DNA of 64,000 nt from Bosea sp. ANAM02 (lineage in GTDB: Bacteria; Pseudomonadota; Alphaproteobacteria; Rhizobiales; Beijerinckiaceae). Made by a program: the position numbers and the translations under genes. Under the pieces are notes generated by a model that did not search any database, was not told where the DNA came from, and worked only from the letters and a program-made list of their open reading frames with translations. The stretch is taken from the NCBI RefSeq assembly GCF_011764485.1, contig NZ_AP022849.1:496001-560000 (forward strand). The letters are read 5' to 3'. Below, in pieces: positions 51,291 to 59,081 of the stretch. Numbering within the stretch: position 1 is the first letter of the stretch; every line of letters starts with the position of its first letter.

Positions 51291-52034
51291 TCAGAACCCA
51301 AGCTTCTGGCTGAACTTCTCCTCAGCCTCCTCGTCCTCGAGGAAGATCGCACGCTGCGCCATCCAGGCTTCGACATACCCGCGCACGCCCATTGCATCGG
51401 CGAGTCGTCCCACGCGGTCCTGGTCGAGCTCCTCGGCCGCCAGATCGAGGGGAGGAGACGCGATCTTCCCTGGGCCTCGCTGGATGGCGAGATAGATCCA
51501 GTCGCAGAGTGCACGTTCGGGTGTCGCTCGCGGATAGCTGAAGATCGGATCCAGCCTGTCAGCCTCGCTGCCCGCGAAGAATATTTCCTCGCTGATCCCG
51601 ATGAACCGGAAGTCACCAACAGGCGTCTCGACGCGGCGCTTCAATCCAATGGAGCGCGACGAAGCAGGCATGAGGGCTGTCACCACGCGCGAGGGATTAT
51701 GCGCGATTCCGATCTCACCAAGAACCGTATAGAGACCGACCACGGCACCGTCGCGAAGCTTCGGGGTCAGCTCATTCGGCTGTACCGCCGGCTCGACCGC
51801 ACGATTGGCATAGAGGTCGCGCTGCACTCGGGACAGAAGGCCGGATGCGATCAATCGATCCGCAAAGCGCGTGGTCGTCTGGTTGGAGGGGATTGAGCCC
51901 TCGCCGCCCGAGATACGCACCGCTTCGTCATAGAGCGCCGTCACCCCCTCGCGGTCGAGGACACGGTGTGCCTCGCTGCTCCGAAGGAGGTCCCCCGCGA
52001 CCCTGAGGATCAAATGTTGCTCTGCCACGGTCAC
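51291..52034 (-). CDS. AbiEi-like antitoxin
   Basis: A 247-residue protein from a GTG at 52034 that overlaps the toxin stop (GTGA). The N-terminal winged-helix region (FADRLIASGLLSRVQRDLYA) and later TPVGDFRFIGISEEIFF plus the conserved ATPERALCDWIYLA match AbiEi antitoxins, which repress the operon and neutralise the toxin. It follows the toxin gene, the reverse of the usual order. Confidence 0.8.
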   Translation of the reverse strand: MTVAEQHLILRVAGDLLRSSEAHRVLDREGVTALYDEAVRISGGEGSIPSNQTTTRFADRLIASGLLSRVQRDLYANRAVEPAVQPNELTPKLRDGAVVGLYTVLGEIGIAHNPSRVVTALMPASSRSIGLKRRVETPVGDFRFIGISEEIFFAGSEADRLDPIFSYPRATPERALCDWIYLAIQRGPGKIASPPLDLAAEELDQDRVGRLADAMGVRGYVEAWMAQRAIFLEDEEAEEKFSQKLGF

Positions 52035-52873
52035 ATACTCATCGCCGGCTGGAGCTCGCGCTCCTCGATCATCTGCATGGCCTCCCGGAGCCAGCGCTCC
52101 ACCGTCTCGCCCGTGCGTAGACGGCGCTCTTCCCACGAGCTCTCGGTGAGGCGGGCCGCCTCCGGGCGTGGCAGGAACTCGCGCAGCGTCTCGACAGCGT
52201 GGTCCCAGGTCAGCAGCTCAAGCTTGTCCCAGAGGTTTGCGATGGCCTCCTCGATCCCCTTCTTGCCCATACGGGCAAGCAGCGCGATCGGCGGGTTCAC
52301 CTCCATCGTGATCAGGAGATCGAGATCATAGAGATCGCGCGCCGCCAAACGATTCGGAGCGGCAAGCGCGACAACCTTGCTGGCCGCGATCGCGGATGCT
52401 GAATAGCTGTAGACCGAGCGGGCTTGGCCGGCCAAATCCACGACCTTGGTCGTTACGAGCTCTTCCGGAGGCGGGAGCCCGCGGCGGGAGACTTCAACCG
52501 TCATGTTGATGTGTGATGATCCGACGATCCCGGCAATCTTGAATCTCTGCACGGTATCGGTCTGCTTGGGAGCCGTGATGGAAACCTGCTTGAGGAACCC
52601 AGTGTCCAAGGCCTGGCCCAGCGCCTTCCGGATAATGCTAGCAACGCGCGCCTGAGACACCTCTGGATCGCATTGCAGATCCATATCCTTGGTCAAGCGA
52701 TGAGAGCGGTGAAAGGTTCGCATGGCCAATCCTCCCTTCAGAACCAGCTCGCCCGCGGAAGCAGCGAAGATCGCCCCAATCAACCTTGCCTGGATCACAT
52801 CTCGAACGACATGCTCGACACCCAGATTGAGGCGCCTGGCCTGCTCTCGGATCTCAATCTCGTCCTTCAGCAT
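52031..52873 (-). CDS. AbiEii nucleotidyltransferase toxin
   Basis: A 280-residue nucleotidyltransferase-fold toxin. The catalytic block is LVLKGGLAMRTFHRSHRLTK followed by DMDLQCD (the G-G-x-x-x-R and D-x-D signature), with VSRRGLPPPEELVTTKVVDL further on and a helical C-terminus. AbiEii toxins transfer nucleotides to target RNAs; the related MenT adds nucleotides to tRNA. The role is phage defence or plasmid maintenance. The start is the ATG at 52873. Confidence 0.85.
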   Translation of the reverse strand: MLKDEIEIREQARRLNLGVEHVVRDVIQARLIGAIFAASAGELVLKGGLAMRTFHRSHRLTKDMDLQCDPEVSQARVASIIRKALGQALDTGFLKQVSITAPKQTDTVQRFKIAGIVGSSHINMTVEVSRRGLPPPEELVTTKVVDLAGQARSVYSYSASAIAASKVVALAAPNRLAARDLYDLDLLITMEVNPPIALLARMGKKGIEEAIANLWDKLELLTWDHAVETLREFLPRPEAARLTESSWEERRLRTGETVERWLREAMQMIEERELQPAMSM

Positions 52874-53069
52874 AGCATCCTCATTGATATTAGATAAGCA
52901 CCAAATCCGTGTTTAACTCATATCTTTCGCGATGCCGGTGATCTGGCCGGCCCTTTAGGGTGCGGTAACGGCGTGAAACCCACAAAAAGCCGTTGAGGAA
53001 AAGGAACCGGCGTTGCGCCATTCGTCCGCGCCATCGATCCTCGGAACGAGGAATCGGAAGGCCTGCGAA

Positions 53070-53687
53070 ATGCTGACGCTCAACTATTCGGTCATGGGAG
53101 CCGGCAAATCCGCCCGCCTGCTGCAGGCCGCCCACGAGTTCGAGGAGGGTGGCGCCCGCGTTCTCCTTTTCACGAGCGCGATCGACGACCGCGCCGGCGT
53201 TGGCCGCATTGCATCGCGCATGGGCATCAGCAGGTCAGCGCATCCGGTTGCGACCGCTGACGACCTCTTCGACCTGGTCGCGGGCGCTGCGGAAGCTGCC
53301 CCGATCGCGGCCATTTTCATCGACGAGGTCCAATTCCTGAGCGTCGATCACGCGGAGCAAATGATCCGCATCTCGGATGAACTCGGTATCGAGGTCCTTG
53401 CCTACGGGCTGAAGAACAATGTTTTCGGCCATCTGTTCAGCGACACGATCGCGTTCCTGCTGGCGAAGGCCGACCGACTCGTGGAGATCGCGCGCCGCTG
53501 CCATTGCGGCCAGCGTGCCACGCAAATCCTTCGCTACGACTCCGTAGGCCAGGCCATCAAAAGCGGAAACGTCGTCGAGGTCGGCGGGGACGACCGCTAT
53601 GTTTCGGTGTGCCGGCCGCACTGGAACGCCGGCGATATCGGCCCGATCCTCAGGGCAGGGTTGTTCGGGCAATCCTCGGCCGCCTGA
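53070..53687 (+). CDS. tdk: Thymidine kinase (type II)
   Basis: A 205-residue protein: MLTLNYSVMGAGKSARLLQA is the P-loop, IFIDEVQFLSVDHAEQM is the Walker B block, and VLAYGLKNNVFGHLFSDT plus EIARRCHCGQRATQI are the lid and Zn-binding blocks of type II thymidine kinases. It phosphorylates thymidine to TMP. The start at 53070 is favoured by length. Phages and plasmids often carry salvage enzymes of this kind. Confidence 0.85.
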   Translation: MLTLNYSVMGAGKSARLLQAAHEFEEGGARVLLFTSAIDDRAGVGRIASRMGISRSAHPVATADDLFDLVAGAAEAAPIAAIFIDEVQFLSVDHAEQMIRISDELGIEVLAYGLKNNVFGHLFSDTIAFLLAKADRLVEIARRCHCGQRATQILRYDSVGQAIKSGNVVEVGGDDRYVSVCRPHWNAGDIGPILRAGLFGQSSAA

Positions 53688-53759
53688 ACCAGACAGCCAG
53701 CTGCATTTGCCGCTTGCACCATCTGGTGGTGCAGTCGTCCTCGAAAAAACGAGGCTCCG

Positions 53760-54629
53760 ATGAAGATCGATCCCAACCTCCCACATATCGAGATCGACCT
53801 GGGCGGACGCAGGTTCACCCATTACCCGAGCGGCGACACCCTGCTTCGCCACGACTATCTGCGCTGGCAGCGTCAGCATCTTCCCGACTGGAAGGCGATG
53901 GTCGTCGCTTTTGCAGCCCGCCATCCCGACACCCACCTGATGACCGATTCCAATCGAAACATCATCGACGACATCCGCACCTGGCCACCGCTTGGCGGGC
54001 GGTTCCAGGTCGGTGATTTCGTGGTCAATCCGGGATCCGCCGACCGCAGTGCTGTTGCTCGCGAGATCATCGCCACGGCCCCTAGCGTCACGGACACCAT
54101 CCTCGATTTCGAGGAGACCTATATCCTCGACGACGGCGAGCAGATGTACTGGAGCAGCGATGCCGACGCCTGGACCAGCAAGGACCACCTCGGCCGCTCC
54201 GGCTGCCGCCTGCGCCCCTTGTTACCGGACGAGCGCCCCGATGACATGCTGGTGCCATCCGCTGACATGATCACCCGTCTTTGCTCCGACTTCGACGGCC
54301 CCATGACGAGGGCGATCAATGGTTGGGGTCTCGCAAAGGCGGTCGGCGATAAATCCCTCGATGAACTGGTGACCGATCTCCTTTTCTTGGACGGGTTCCG
54401 GATGGCCGCACTCGACGCGCATCGTTCAGGTCGCGGCACGTTGACTGAGGTCACCGATCTCATCGAGGCGACCGTCGTGTGGGTCAGGGATCTCGGCCTT
54501 GAGGAGAAAGCGAAGGGCACCGACCTAGACCGCTACGATGGCCTATTGCCCGTGACGCGCCGAGCAGCGATCGTGCTGGAGACACTTCATCGGCGCGGGG
54601 TTGAAGTGAGCGCCGCACTGGCTCCGTGA
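53760..54629 (+). CDS. Hypothetical protein
   Basis: A 289-residue soluble acidic protein starting LPHIEIDLGGRRFTHYPSGD. It has an alternation of strands and helices but no recognised motif. It begins 72 bp after the thymidine kinase; a plus-strand pair is likely. Confidence 0.68.
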   Translation: MKIDPNLPHIEIDLGGRRFTHYPSGDTLLRHDYLRWQRQHLPDWKAMVVAFAARHPDTHLMTDSNRNIIDDIRTWPPLGGRFQVGDFVVNPGSADRSAVAREIIATAPSVTDTILDFEETYILDDGEQMYWSSDADAWTSKDHLGRSGCRLRPLLPDERPDDMLVPSADMITRLCSDFDGPMTRAINGWGLAKAVGDKSLDELVTDLLFLDGFRMAALDAHRSGRGTLTEVTDLIEATVVWVRDLGLEEKAKGTDLDRYDGLLPVTRRAAIVLETLHRRGVEVSAALAP

Positions 54630-54630
54630 G

Positions 54631-55326
54631 CTACCGACCGACGCGCATCTCGATCATCTCCAGTGCGTCGACAGCTTCCTCTGAGGCTGGTTCTCCATCG
54701 ACCTCGCGGGCGAAAAGGATGCGACTCTTGGGAATGGGTGTAGGCACGACAAAGGCCGACCGGAACGGAATTCCGTTGCGCGCGCGAAACAGGACGCGGT
54801 TGGCGTAATGGGAACGGATGACCTTAGGGTCATGAACCGCAAGGTCGATTATGGTGATCCGCTGCAAGCCATCCGAAGTGGCCCAGGCCGCGTCGAGATA
54901 AGGCAGCAACGCTTCACCGAAGACCTTCACGAGCAACGCGCGAAGGTCGGGACGCGGAACAGCCGATGCCGCGGTGTAGAGCAGGTCCCTGCCATCCACC
55001 ATTACGTCATCGAGCGGTGCTTGAAAGCTGATCAGGATCGAGGCGGCGCTCTTGGCGTTCCGATTGTGCTTCAGGGCGTAATAGAGCGCTGTGTCTCTAT
55101 CGGCAGTGGCATACACCGCAGGAATTGGCGCTTCGATCTGGAGATGCCCCCTCGGAATCGGCATTTGCTGCAGCAGTGCTCTGGGCGGCTCGGGTAGGCG
55201 ATATAGATCCGGTGCCCAAAACCCGAGTTTCTCTACGCCGAGCCCGCGATCCTTGATCGCCGATAGCACCGGTTCGAGCCGATCAGGGGAGACGGCAATA
55301 CCCCGGTAGAAGGTCGCGAGATCCAC
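54631..55326 (-). CDS. Hypothetical protein, possibly ADP-ribosyltransferase-like
   Basis: A 231-residue protein from a GTG at 55326 with GGGGGT upstream; an ATG at 55383 would overlap the previous gene. ATFYRGIAVSPDR and VYATADRDTALYYAL loosely follow the ART pattern (R-G, then a T-D-R-D-x-A helix with Tyr), but no glutamate block is certain. It is the last gene of the MerR-headed unit. Confidence 0.6.
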   Translation of the reverse strand: MDLATFYRGIAVSPDRLEPVLSAIKDRGLGVEKLGFWAPDLYRLPEPPRALLQQMPIPRGHLQIEAPIPAVYATADRDTALYYALKHNRNAKSAASILISFQAPLDDVMVDGRDLLYTAASAVPRPDLRALLVKVFGEALLPYLDAAWATSDGLQRITIIDLAVHDPKVIRSHYANRVLFRARNGIPFRSAFVVPTPIPKSRILFAREVDGEPASEEAVDALEMIEMRVGR

Positions 55327-55343
55327 GGCTGACCCCCGTGTGC

Positions 55344-55634
55344 TCAAGCGGCCGCGGCGAGCCCGGCCGAGCACTTCGGGCAACGCGCCTTCTTGATCGA
55401 CGGACCTTCACCAGTCCAGCCCGCGTTGCGAAACACCTCGGCCGCGCGCTTGGTCGGCACCGCCGCCCAAGCATCGCTGTTCGACCCCACGATAACTTGC
55501 GAATCATCGCAGCTGGTGCACTCCAGCCAGATCCCGGCGGGACCACCGAAGCGCCCCTGCGCCATCGCAATGCCGTACGACTGCCTCGCCAGCTTCGCCT
55601 CGCCGATCATCTTGTCGAAATCCAGAGCCATCAC
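55344..55634 (-). CDS. Small zinc-ribbon-like protein
   Basis: A 96-residue protein with two CxxC pairs (ECTSCDD and RCPKCSAG), the arrangement of a four-cysteine zinc ribbon, separated by a helix-rich region (SDAWAAVPTKRAAEVFRN). It would bind one zinc and could contact nucleic acid or another protein. It overlaps the previous gene by 4 bp and lies in the same operon as the MerR-like gene. Confidence 0.62.
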   Translation of the reverse strand: MMALDFDKMIGEAKLARQSYGIAMAQGRFGGPAGIWLECTSCDDSQVIVGSNSDAWAAVPTKRAAEVFRNAGWTGEGPSIKKARCPKCSAGLAAAA

Positions 55635-55978
55635 GCTACCTCCACATCACTGTTTTCGGTCTCAAGGACCTTCATCACTTCGTCCAGGATGTCCGTCAGC
55701 ATGTCGCCGTGGAGATCCCACATGGTGTTGTTCGCGAGGGCCTTCTCCAGCCGATTGCGAAGATGGACACTCTGATCCTCCACCGGCTCGGCCTTCGACT
55801 TCTTTTTCCCCTTGTTCAGGAAGATCTGAGCGCTGATCTGATCGTTCAGTCGACTGAGGGCAGCGGCCTCGTCCGGTCGCAAACCATCCGCGCAGGCGCC
55901 TGCGTCGATCCAGCCGTCCGCGTTCTTCCAAACGAGCTCGGCCTCGCGCGCTGTGAGCCTGATCACGACCCCCTTCAT
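55631..55978 (-). CDS. Hypothetical protein
   Basis: A 115-residue acidic helical protein. Its first codon overlaps the MerR-like stop in TAATG. LNDQISAQIFLNKGKKKSKA contains a basic stretch; the C-terminus is acidic (EVMKVLETENSDVEVA). The function is unknown. Confidence 0.65.
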   Translation of the reverse strand: MKGVVIRLTAREAELVWKNADGWIDAGACADGLRPDEAAALSRLNDQISAQIFLNKGKKKSKAEPVEDQSVHLRNRLEKALANNTMWDLHGDMLTDILDEVMKVLETENSDVEVA

Positions 55979-56505
55979 TACGAAGCCTCCTTCAACGAGA
56001 TCGGAGAACGCGGCAGGTTTTTCAGCAGCGCCTCGGCCGCCAACTTGGTGTCGAACACCAGCAGCAGCGGGCTAGCCGACTTGCGTTTCCTTCGAGCCTT
56101 CTCGTAGGACGCCAAACTTGCCGTGCGCCCCATCGCCTGCTCCTCGATGACCACGAAGCGGAAATCCATGTCGTGATCCGTTTCAGCCAGCCGGAGGGAG
56201 AGTGCCGCGAAGTGGAGCATCATTGGCACTGCCATGATCGTGGCACCGGCGGGGCTCATGATGTCGCAACCTTCGGGCTCGAAGGAATTCGAGCGGCGAG
56301 GACCGACCCCGATGTCCGAGAAGACCTTCATCGCGTAGAGCCGGCAGAGATCGGGCAGACGGAACCGCGTGTGACCGGAACCGCGCTGCGGCTTCAGAAG
56401 ATCGCGTCGCCGCCAATCCCGTTGCAGATCGACACTGACACCGGTGGCCTCGGCTGCCTCAGCAGGCGTGAATTCTGTCGAAAAGGCCCGGTCGAAGTCT
56501 GGCAT
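55978..56505 (-). CDS. MerR-like HTH regulator
   Basis: A 175-residue protein from the ATG at 56505. The N-terminus has a MerR-type HTH: FTPAEAAEATGVSVDLQRDW, then RRRDLLKPQRGSGHTRFRLP, RLYAMKVF. The C-terminal half is a ligand or dimerisation domain without a typical coiled coil; a short basic region (YEKARRKRKSAS) is near the end. Its own start region carries a promoter and two palindromic sites, so it probably regulates itself and the three genes downstream. Confidence 0.72.
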   Translation of the reverse strand: MPDFDRAFSTEFTPAEAAEATGVSVDLQRDWRRRDLLKPQRGSGHTRFRLPDLCRLYAMKVFSDIGVGPRRSNSFEPEGCDIMSPAGATIMAVPMMLHFAALSLRLAETDHDMDFRFVVIEEQAMGRTASLASYEKARRKRKSASPLLLVFDTKLAAEALLKNLPRSPISLKEAS

Positions 56506-56512
56506 CGTCATC

Positions 56513-56572
56513 ACCGTGAGAACTCTCACGGTTTATGCCGCAAAGCGAAAACCGTGTCAACTCTCACGGTTT
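56513..56572 (-). promoter_or_regulatory. Promoter and two palindromic operators of the MerR-like operon
   Basis: Minus-strand -35 TTGACA (at 56560-56555) and -10 CATAAA (at 56537-56532) lie 17 bp apart. One operator is the perfect palindrome CCGTGAGA-AC-TCTCACGG at 56514-56531 next to the -10; a second, AAACCGTG and CACGGTTT (56549-56556, 56565-56572) spans the -35. Centres are 38 bp apart. The sites also overlap the 3' end of the upstream gene. This is a clear autoregulation arrangement. Confidence 0.72.
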
Positions 56573-57478
56573 GCGACATGAACCCCGCGCAGCCATCTCC
56601 TTCGCGACTATCGACTTCGCGGAGCTGTCAATCGAGAGTTCCGCCCGCGGCCAGCCGTCGATCTCGATCGTATCGAATGATGTCGCACGCAGAGCCAGTC
56701 CAGGCGCCTTCAGAAGGTTCGACGCCTTCTCTTCGCTGCCGAAGGCGATATCCCCGAGCTGGATCAGCCACCGCCAGGTTCCCTTCCCAAGAGCGCGGTG
56801 CTCCTCATAGCCCAGTTCAATCAGCGCGCTGATGTCATCATCGGAGCGCAGGCGATCGATCACCCCTTTCAGAGAGACGCGTTCACGAGGAGCCGACGGC
56901 TTCTTCGCTTCCGCCGGCGGAAGAAGCAGGAGATGCTCCGGGGGCTTCACCGCGTAGGAGGGCATCGAACCGCTGCTGTCGACCTGGAATCCCCGGGCTC
57001 TCCGAGCGCCTGGCTCAGGATCCTCGAACCCCAGAGCAATCAAGGTCCGCTCCTGCGCACGGGTCACGCCGCGGATCGAGTCGAGCATCCTGAAGCTGTC
57101 GGAGTGAACCCGGGCCCAGCCTTCGTATTCCAGCTGCGGCGCGGTCTTCCGAATGAGTGCGTGGGCGATGTCGTCATGGGCATAGTAGTCGCACCCCCAG
57201 AACCGGCCGGCGGGCGAGATCCACCCTTGATCTGAGAACGGCTTGAGCAGGAAGCGGAAAGCGAACTCCCGTTCGAGTTCGACAACAGCATCGGGCACGA
57301 GCGTCATGGCTTCGGTGATGTTGTGCGCGTCGACGTGGGCCAGCGGCTTCCCGTCCTCGAAAGGCGTCCGACGAGCCTTCATGTCGATCCATAAGACGCC
57401 TTCCTCCGTGCGCGCGAGCACGCACCAGCGAGGCATGGTGCCGGCATCCACCAAAAAGAACTGCTCGGGAGTGCTCAA
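56564..57478 (-). CDS. Hypothetical protein
   Basis: A 304-residue soluble protein with a Cys/Trp-rich N-terminus (TMPRWCVLARTEEGVLWIDM) and acidic middle; GCDYYAHDDIAHALIRK and YEEHRALGKGTWRWLIQLG are visible but unassigned. Its stop codon lies inside the operator of the MerR-like operon. Confidence 0.68.
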   Translation of the reverse strand: MSTPEQFFLVDAGTMPRWCVLARTEEGVLWIDMKARRTPFEDGKPLAHVDAHNITEAMTLVPDAVVELEREFAFRFLLKPFSDQGWISPAGRFWGCDYYAHDDIAHALIRKTAPQLEYEGWARVHSDSFRMLDSIRGVTRAQERTLIALGFEDPEPGARRARGFQVDSSGSMPSYAVKPPEHLLLLPPAEAKKPSAPRERVSLKGVIDRLRSDDDISALIELGYEEHRALGKGTWRWLIQLGDIAFGSEEKASNLLKAPGLALRATSFDTIEIDGWPRAELSIDSSAKSIVAKEMAARGSCRKP

Positions 57479-57526
57479 ACGCGCGATCCGGGAGTATCAA
57501 GCTACGAAGGATTGTGGAATCGATTC

Positions 57527-58231
57527 ATGATCCATGGAAGCGCATCGAACAAATCCGCGGTGGATCGGAACGTGAATCACAAGGATATTTACCTGGAGAC
57601 CCTCGCCCAGCTGGCTGCCTTCATCCGGCAAAACGGTACCTATGCTCTCCCGAGCGATCGGCCCGAAGTCCATGGCGAGATCCCCCATCGCGGCGCTGTG
57701 CTCGCGACGCTGGACGGCATCGTTCCGTCGCAGGATCGCGTTGGCGAGGACTACTGGGACATCAAGGCCACGGCGCTTTCCATGTTTCTTTTCAAGGCTC
57801 CCGACCTGCGCGACGTTTTCGCGCCAGTTGCCTGGTACGGCGCGAACCTCTCGCGGTGCGCGGTTCTGGATCCCCTGACATTCCACGGGCTGTCCGAAAC
57901 GCTCTTCTTCATCAACAACACCCTCTTCGACGACGATTGGCGCGCGATCTACGCGAAGGACGGCGAACGCCGGGTCGTCAGCGAGACGATCGACGACTTG
58001 ATCCAGGGCGGACGCTCCACCGCCGGCGTGCGCCACCGCGATCGTCTCGACAAGGACGATGCCTGGATGGCGGCGGCCAAGCGCACCGTTCTGAGCTACC
58101 GCAACTTCTACAGCGTGTTCGGTGATGACGTCGCGGGCATCATCAACTCCCCGCCGACCCAGGAGCAGCTGCTCGATCTCTGGGTGAACCGCCGCTATTC
58201 CGATTTCGCTCCGCACGCGCCTCGGATGTGA
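57527..58231 (+). CDS. Hypothetical protein
   Basis: A 234-residue soluble protein from the ATG at 57527 (GGA 8 nt upstream); a TTG at 57512 is possible. AQLAAFIRQNGTYALPSDRP and FAPVAWYGANLSRCAVLDPL read as a folded domain, and RTVLSYRNFYSVFGDDVAG near the end is helical. The function is unknown. It runs divergently from the 56564 gene. Confidence 0.68.
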   Translation: MIHGSASNKSAVDRNVNHKDIYLETLAQLAAFIRQNGTYALPSDRPEVHGEIPHRGAVLATLDGIVPSQDRVGEDYWDIKATALSMFLFKAPDLRDVFAPVAWYGANLSRCAVLDPLTFHGLSETLFFINNTLFDDDWRAIYAKDGERRVVSETIDDLIQGGRSTAGVRHRDRLDKDDAWMAAAKRTVLSYRNFYSVFGDDVAGIINSPPTQEQLLDLWVNRRYSDFAPHAPRM

Positions 58232-58245
58232 CGCAGGAGCCTCCG

Positions 58246-58581
58246 ATGACCGATCTCATTCCCGACGACCTCAAGAACATCCTTCTAGAGAACGGGAGAC
58301 AGGCTGCCGCAGGCGTCGCCATCGACCCCGAGCCTCTGGTGAAGCTGTTCGCCCCTTGGACGAACATCACTTGGTTCATTTCCGAGCTCAGCCCGCGTGA
58401 CCCGCAAGTTGCCTTCGGAGTGGCGGACTTCAACGGGGAGATCGAGCTCGGCAATTTCGACCTTCGCGAGATCGCGCGCCTTGAGGGCCCAGGAGGCCTG
58501 CGCGTGGAGCGCGACCTTTACTTCAAGCCCAAGGGCACGGTCAGCGAATATTGGAACCCGACGGCACCGCCGAAGCCCTGA
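58246..58581 (+). CDS. DUF2958 protein
   Basis: A 111-residue protein from the ATG at 58246 (AGGAG 7 nt upstream). The DUF2958 pattern is visible: LIPDDLKNILLENGRQAAAG, VKLFAPWTNITWFISELSPR and FGVADFNGEIELGNF. This small domain of unknown function is common on plasmids and integrative elements, often beside conjugation genes. Confidence 0.85.
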   Translation: MTDLIPDDLKNILLENGRQAAAGVAIDPEPLVKLFAPWTNITWFISELSPRDPQVAFGVADFNGEIELGNFDLREIARLEGPGGLRVERDLYFKPKGTVSEYWNPTAPPKP

Positions 58582-58597
58582 CAACAGGAGTACGACA

Positions 58598-59059
58598 ATG
58601 CATACCGCCCCGCTTCGCGGCGCCGGAGCCGTGGATGGTGACCATACCATCCGAGACGAGGATGCGGCCCTGCGCCTTGCCGAGCTCGTCATGTCTATGG
58701 TGTTCGTTAGCGATGCTGGCCACAAGGCGCGCAGCCTGGCGCGAGCGGTTCTGGGCATCGCCGATCCTACGAGCGACGCCGCATACAGGGACCGCGTTCC
58801 GGTTACGACCAACGGCACGATGCGCCTGATTCCCGCGGACGAGCCTGTATTCCTGATCCGTGGTCAGGACATGGTTGGAGGCGATGCCGTTCGCGCCTGG
58901 GCGGACCTGGCCGCGGCCGCCGGCGCGAACCCGGGCATCTGCGATCTAGCCCGCCAGCAGGCGGCGAAGATGGATGAATGGCCGAAAAAGAAGGTTGCCG
59001 ACCACCCTTCGGTTCGAGATCATTCGGCTTCCGGCCAAGGCGTCCGTGCTCCAAGATAG
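58598..59059 (+). CDS. Hypothetical protein
   Basis: A 153-residue protein with AGGAG 8 nt before the ATG. DEDAALRLAELVMSMVFVSD and GHKARSLARAVLGIADPTSD form helices; the C-terminus is basic and low complexity. It follows the DUF2958 gene by 16 bp and is likely co-transcribed. Confidence 0.65.
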   Translation: MHTAPLRGAGAVDGDHTIRDEDAALRLAELVMSMVFVSDAGHKARSLARAVLGIADPTSDAAYRDRVPVTTNGTMRLIPADEPVFLIRGQDMVGGDAVRAWADLAAAAGANPGICDLARQQAAKMDEWPKKKVADHPSVRDHSASGQGVRAPR

Positions 59060-59081
59060 GGAGCACCCCAAGCAGGTACTT

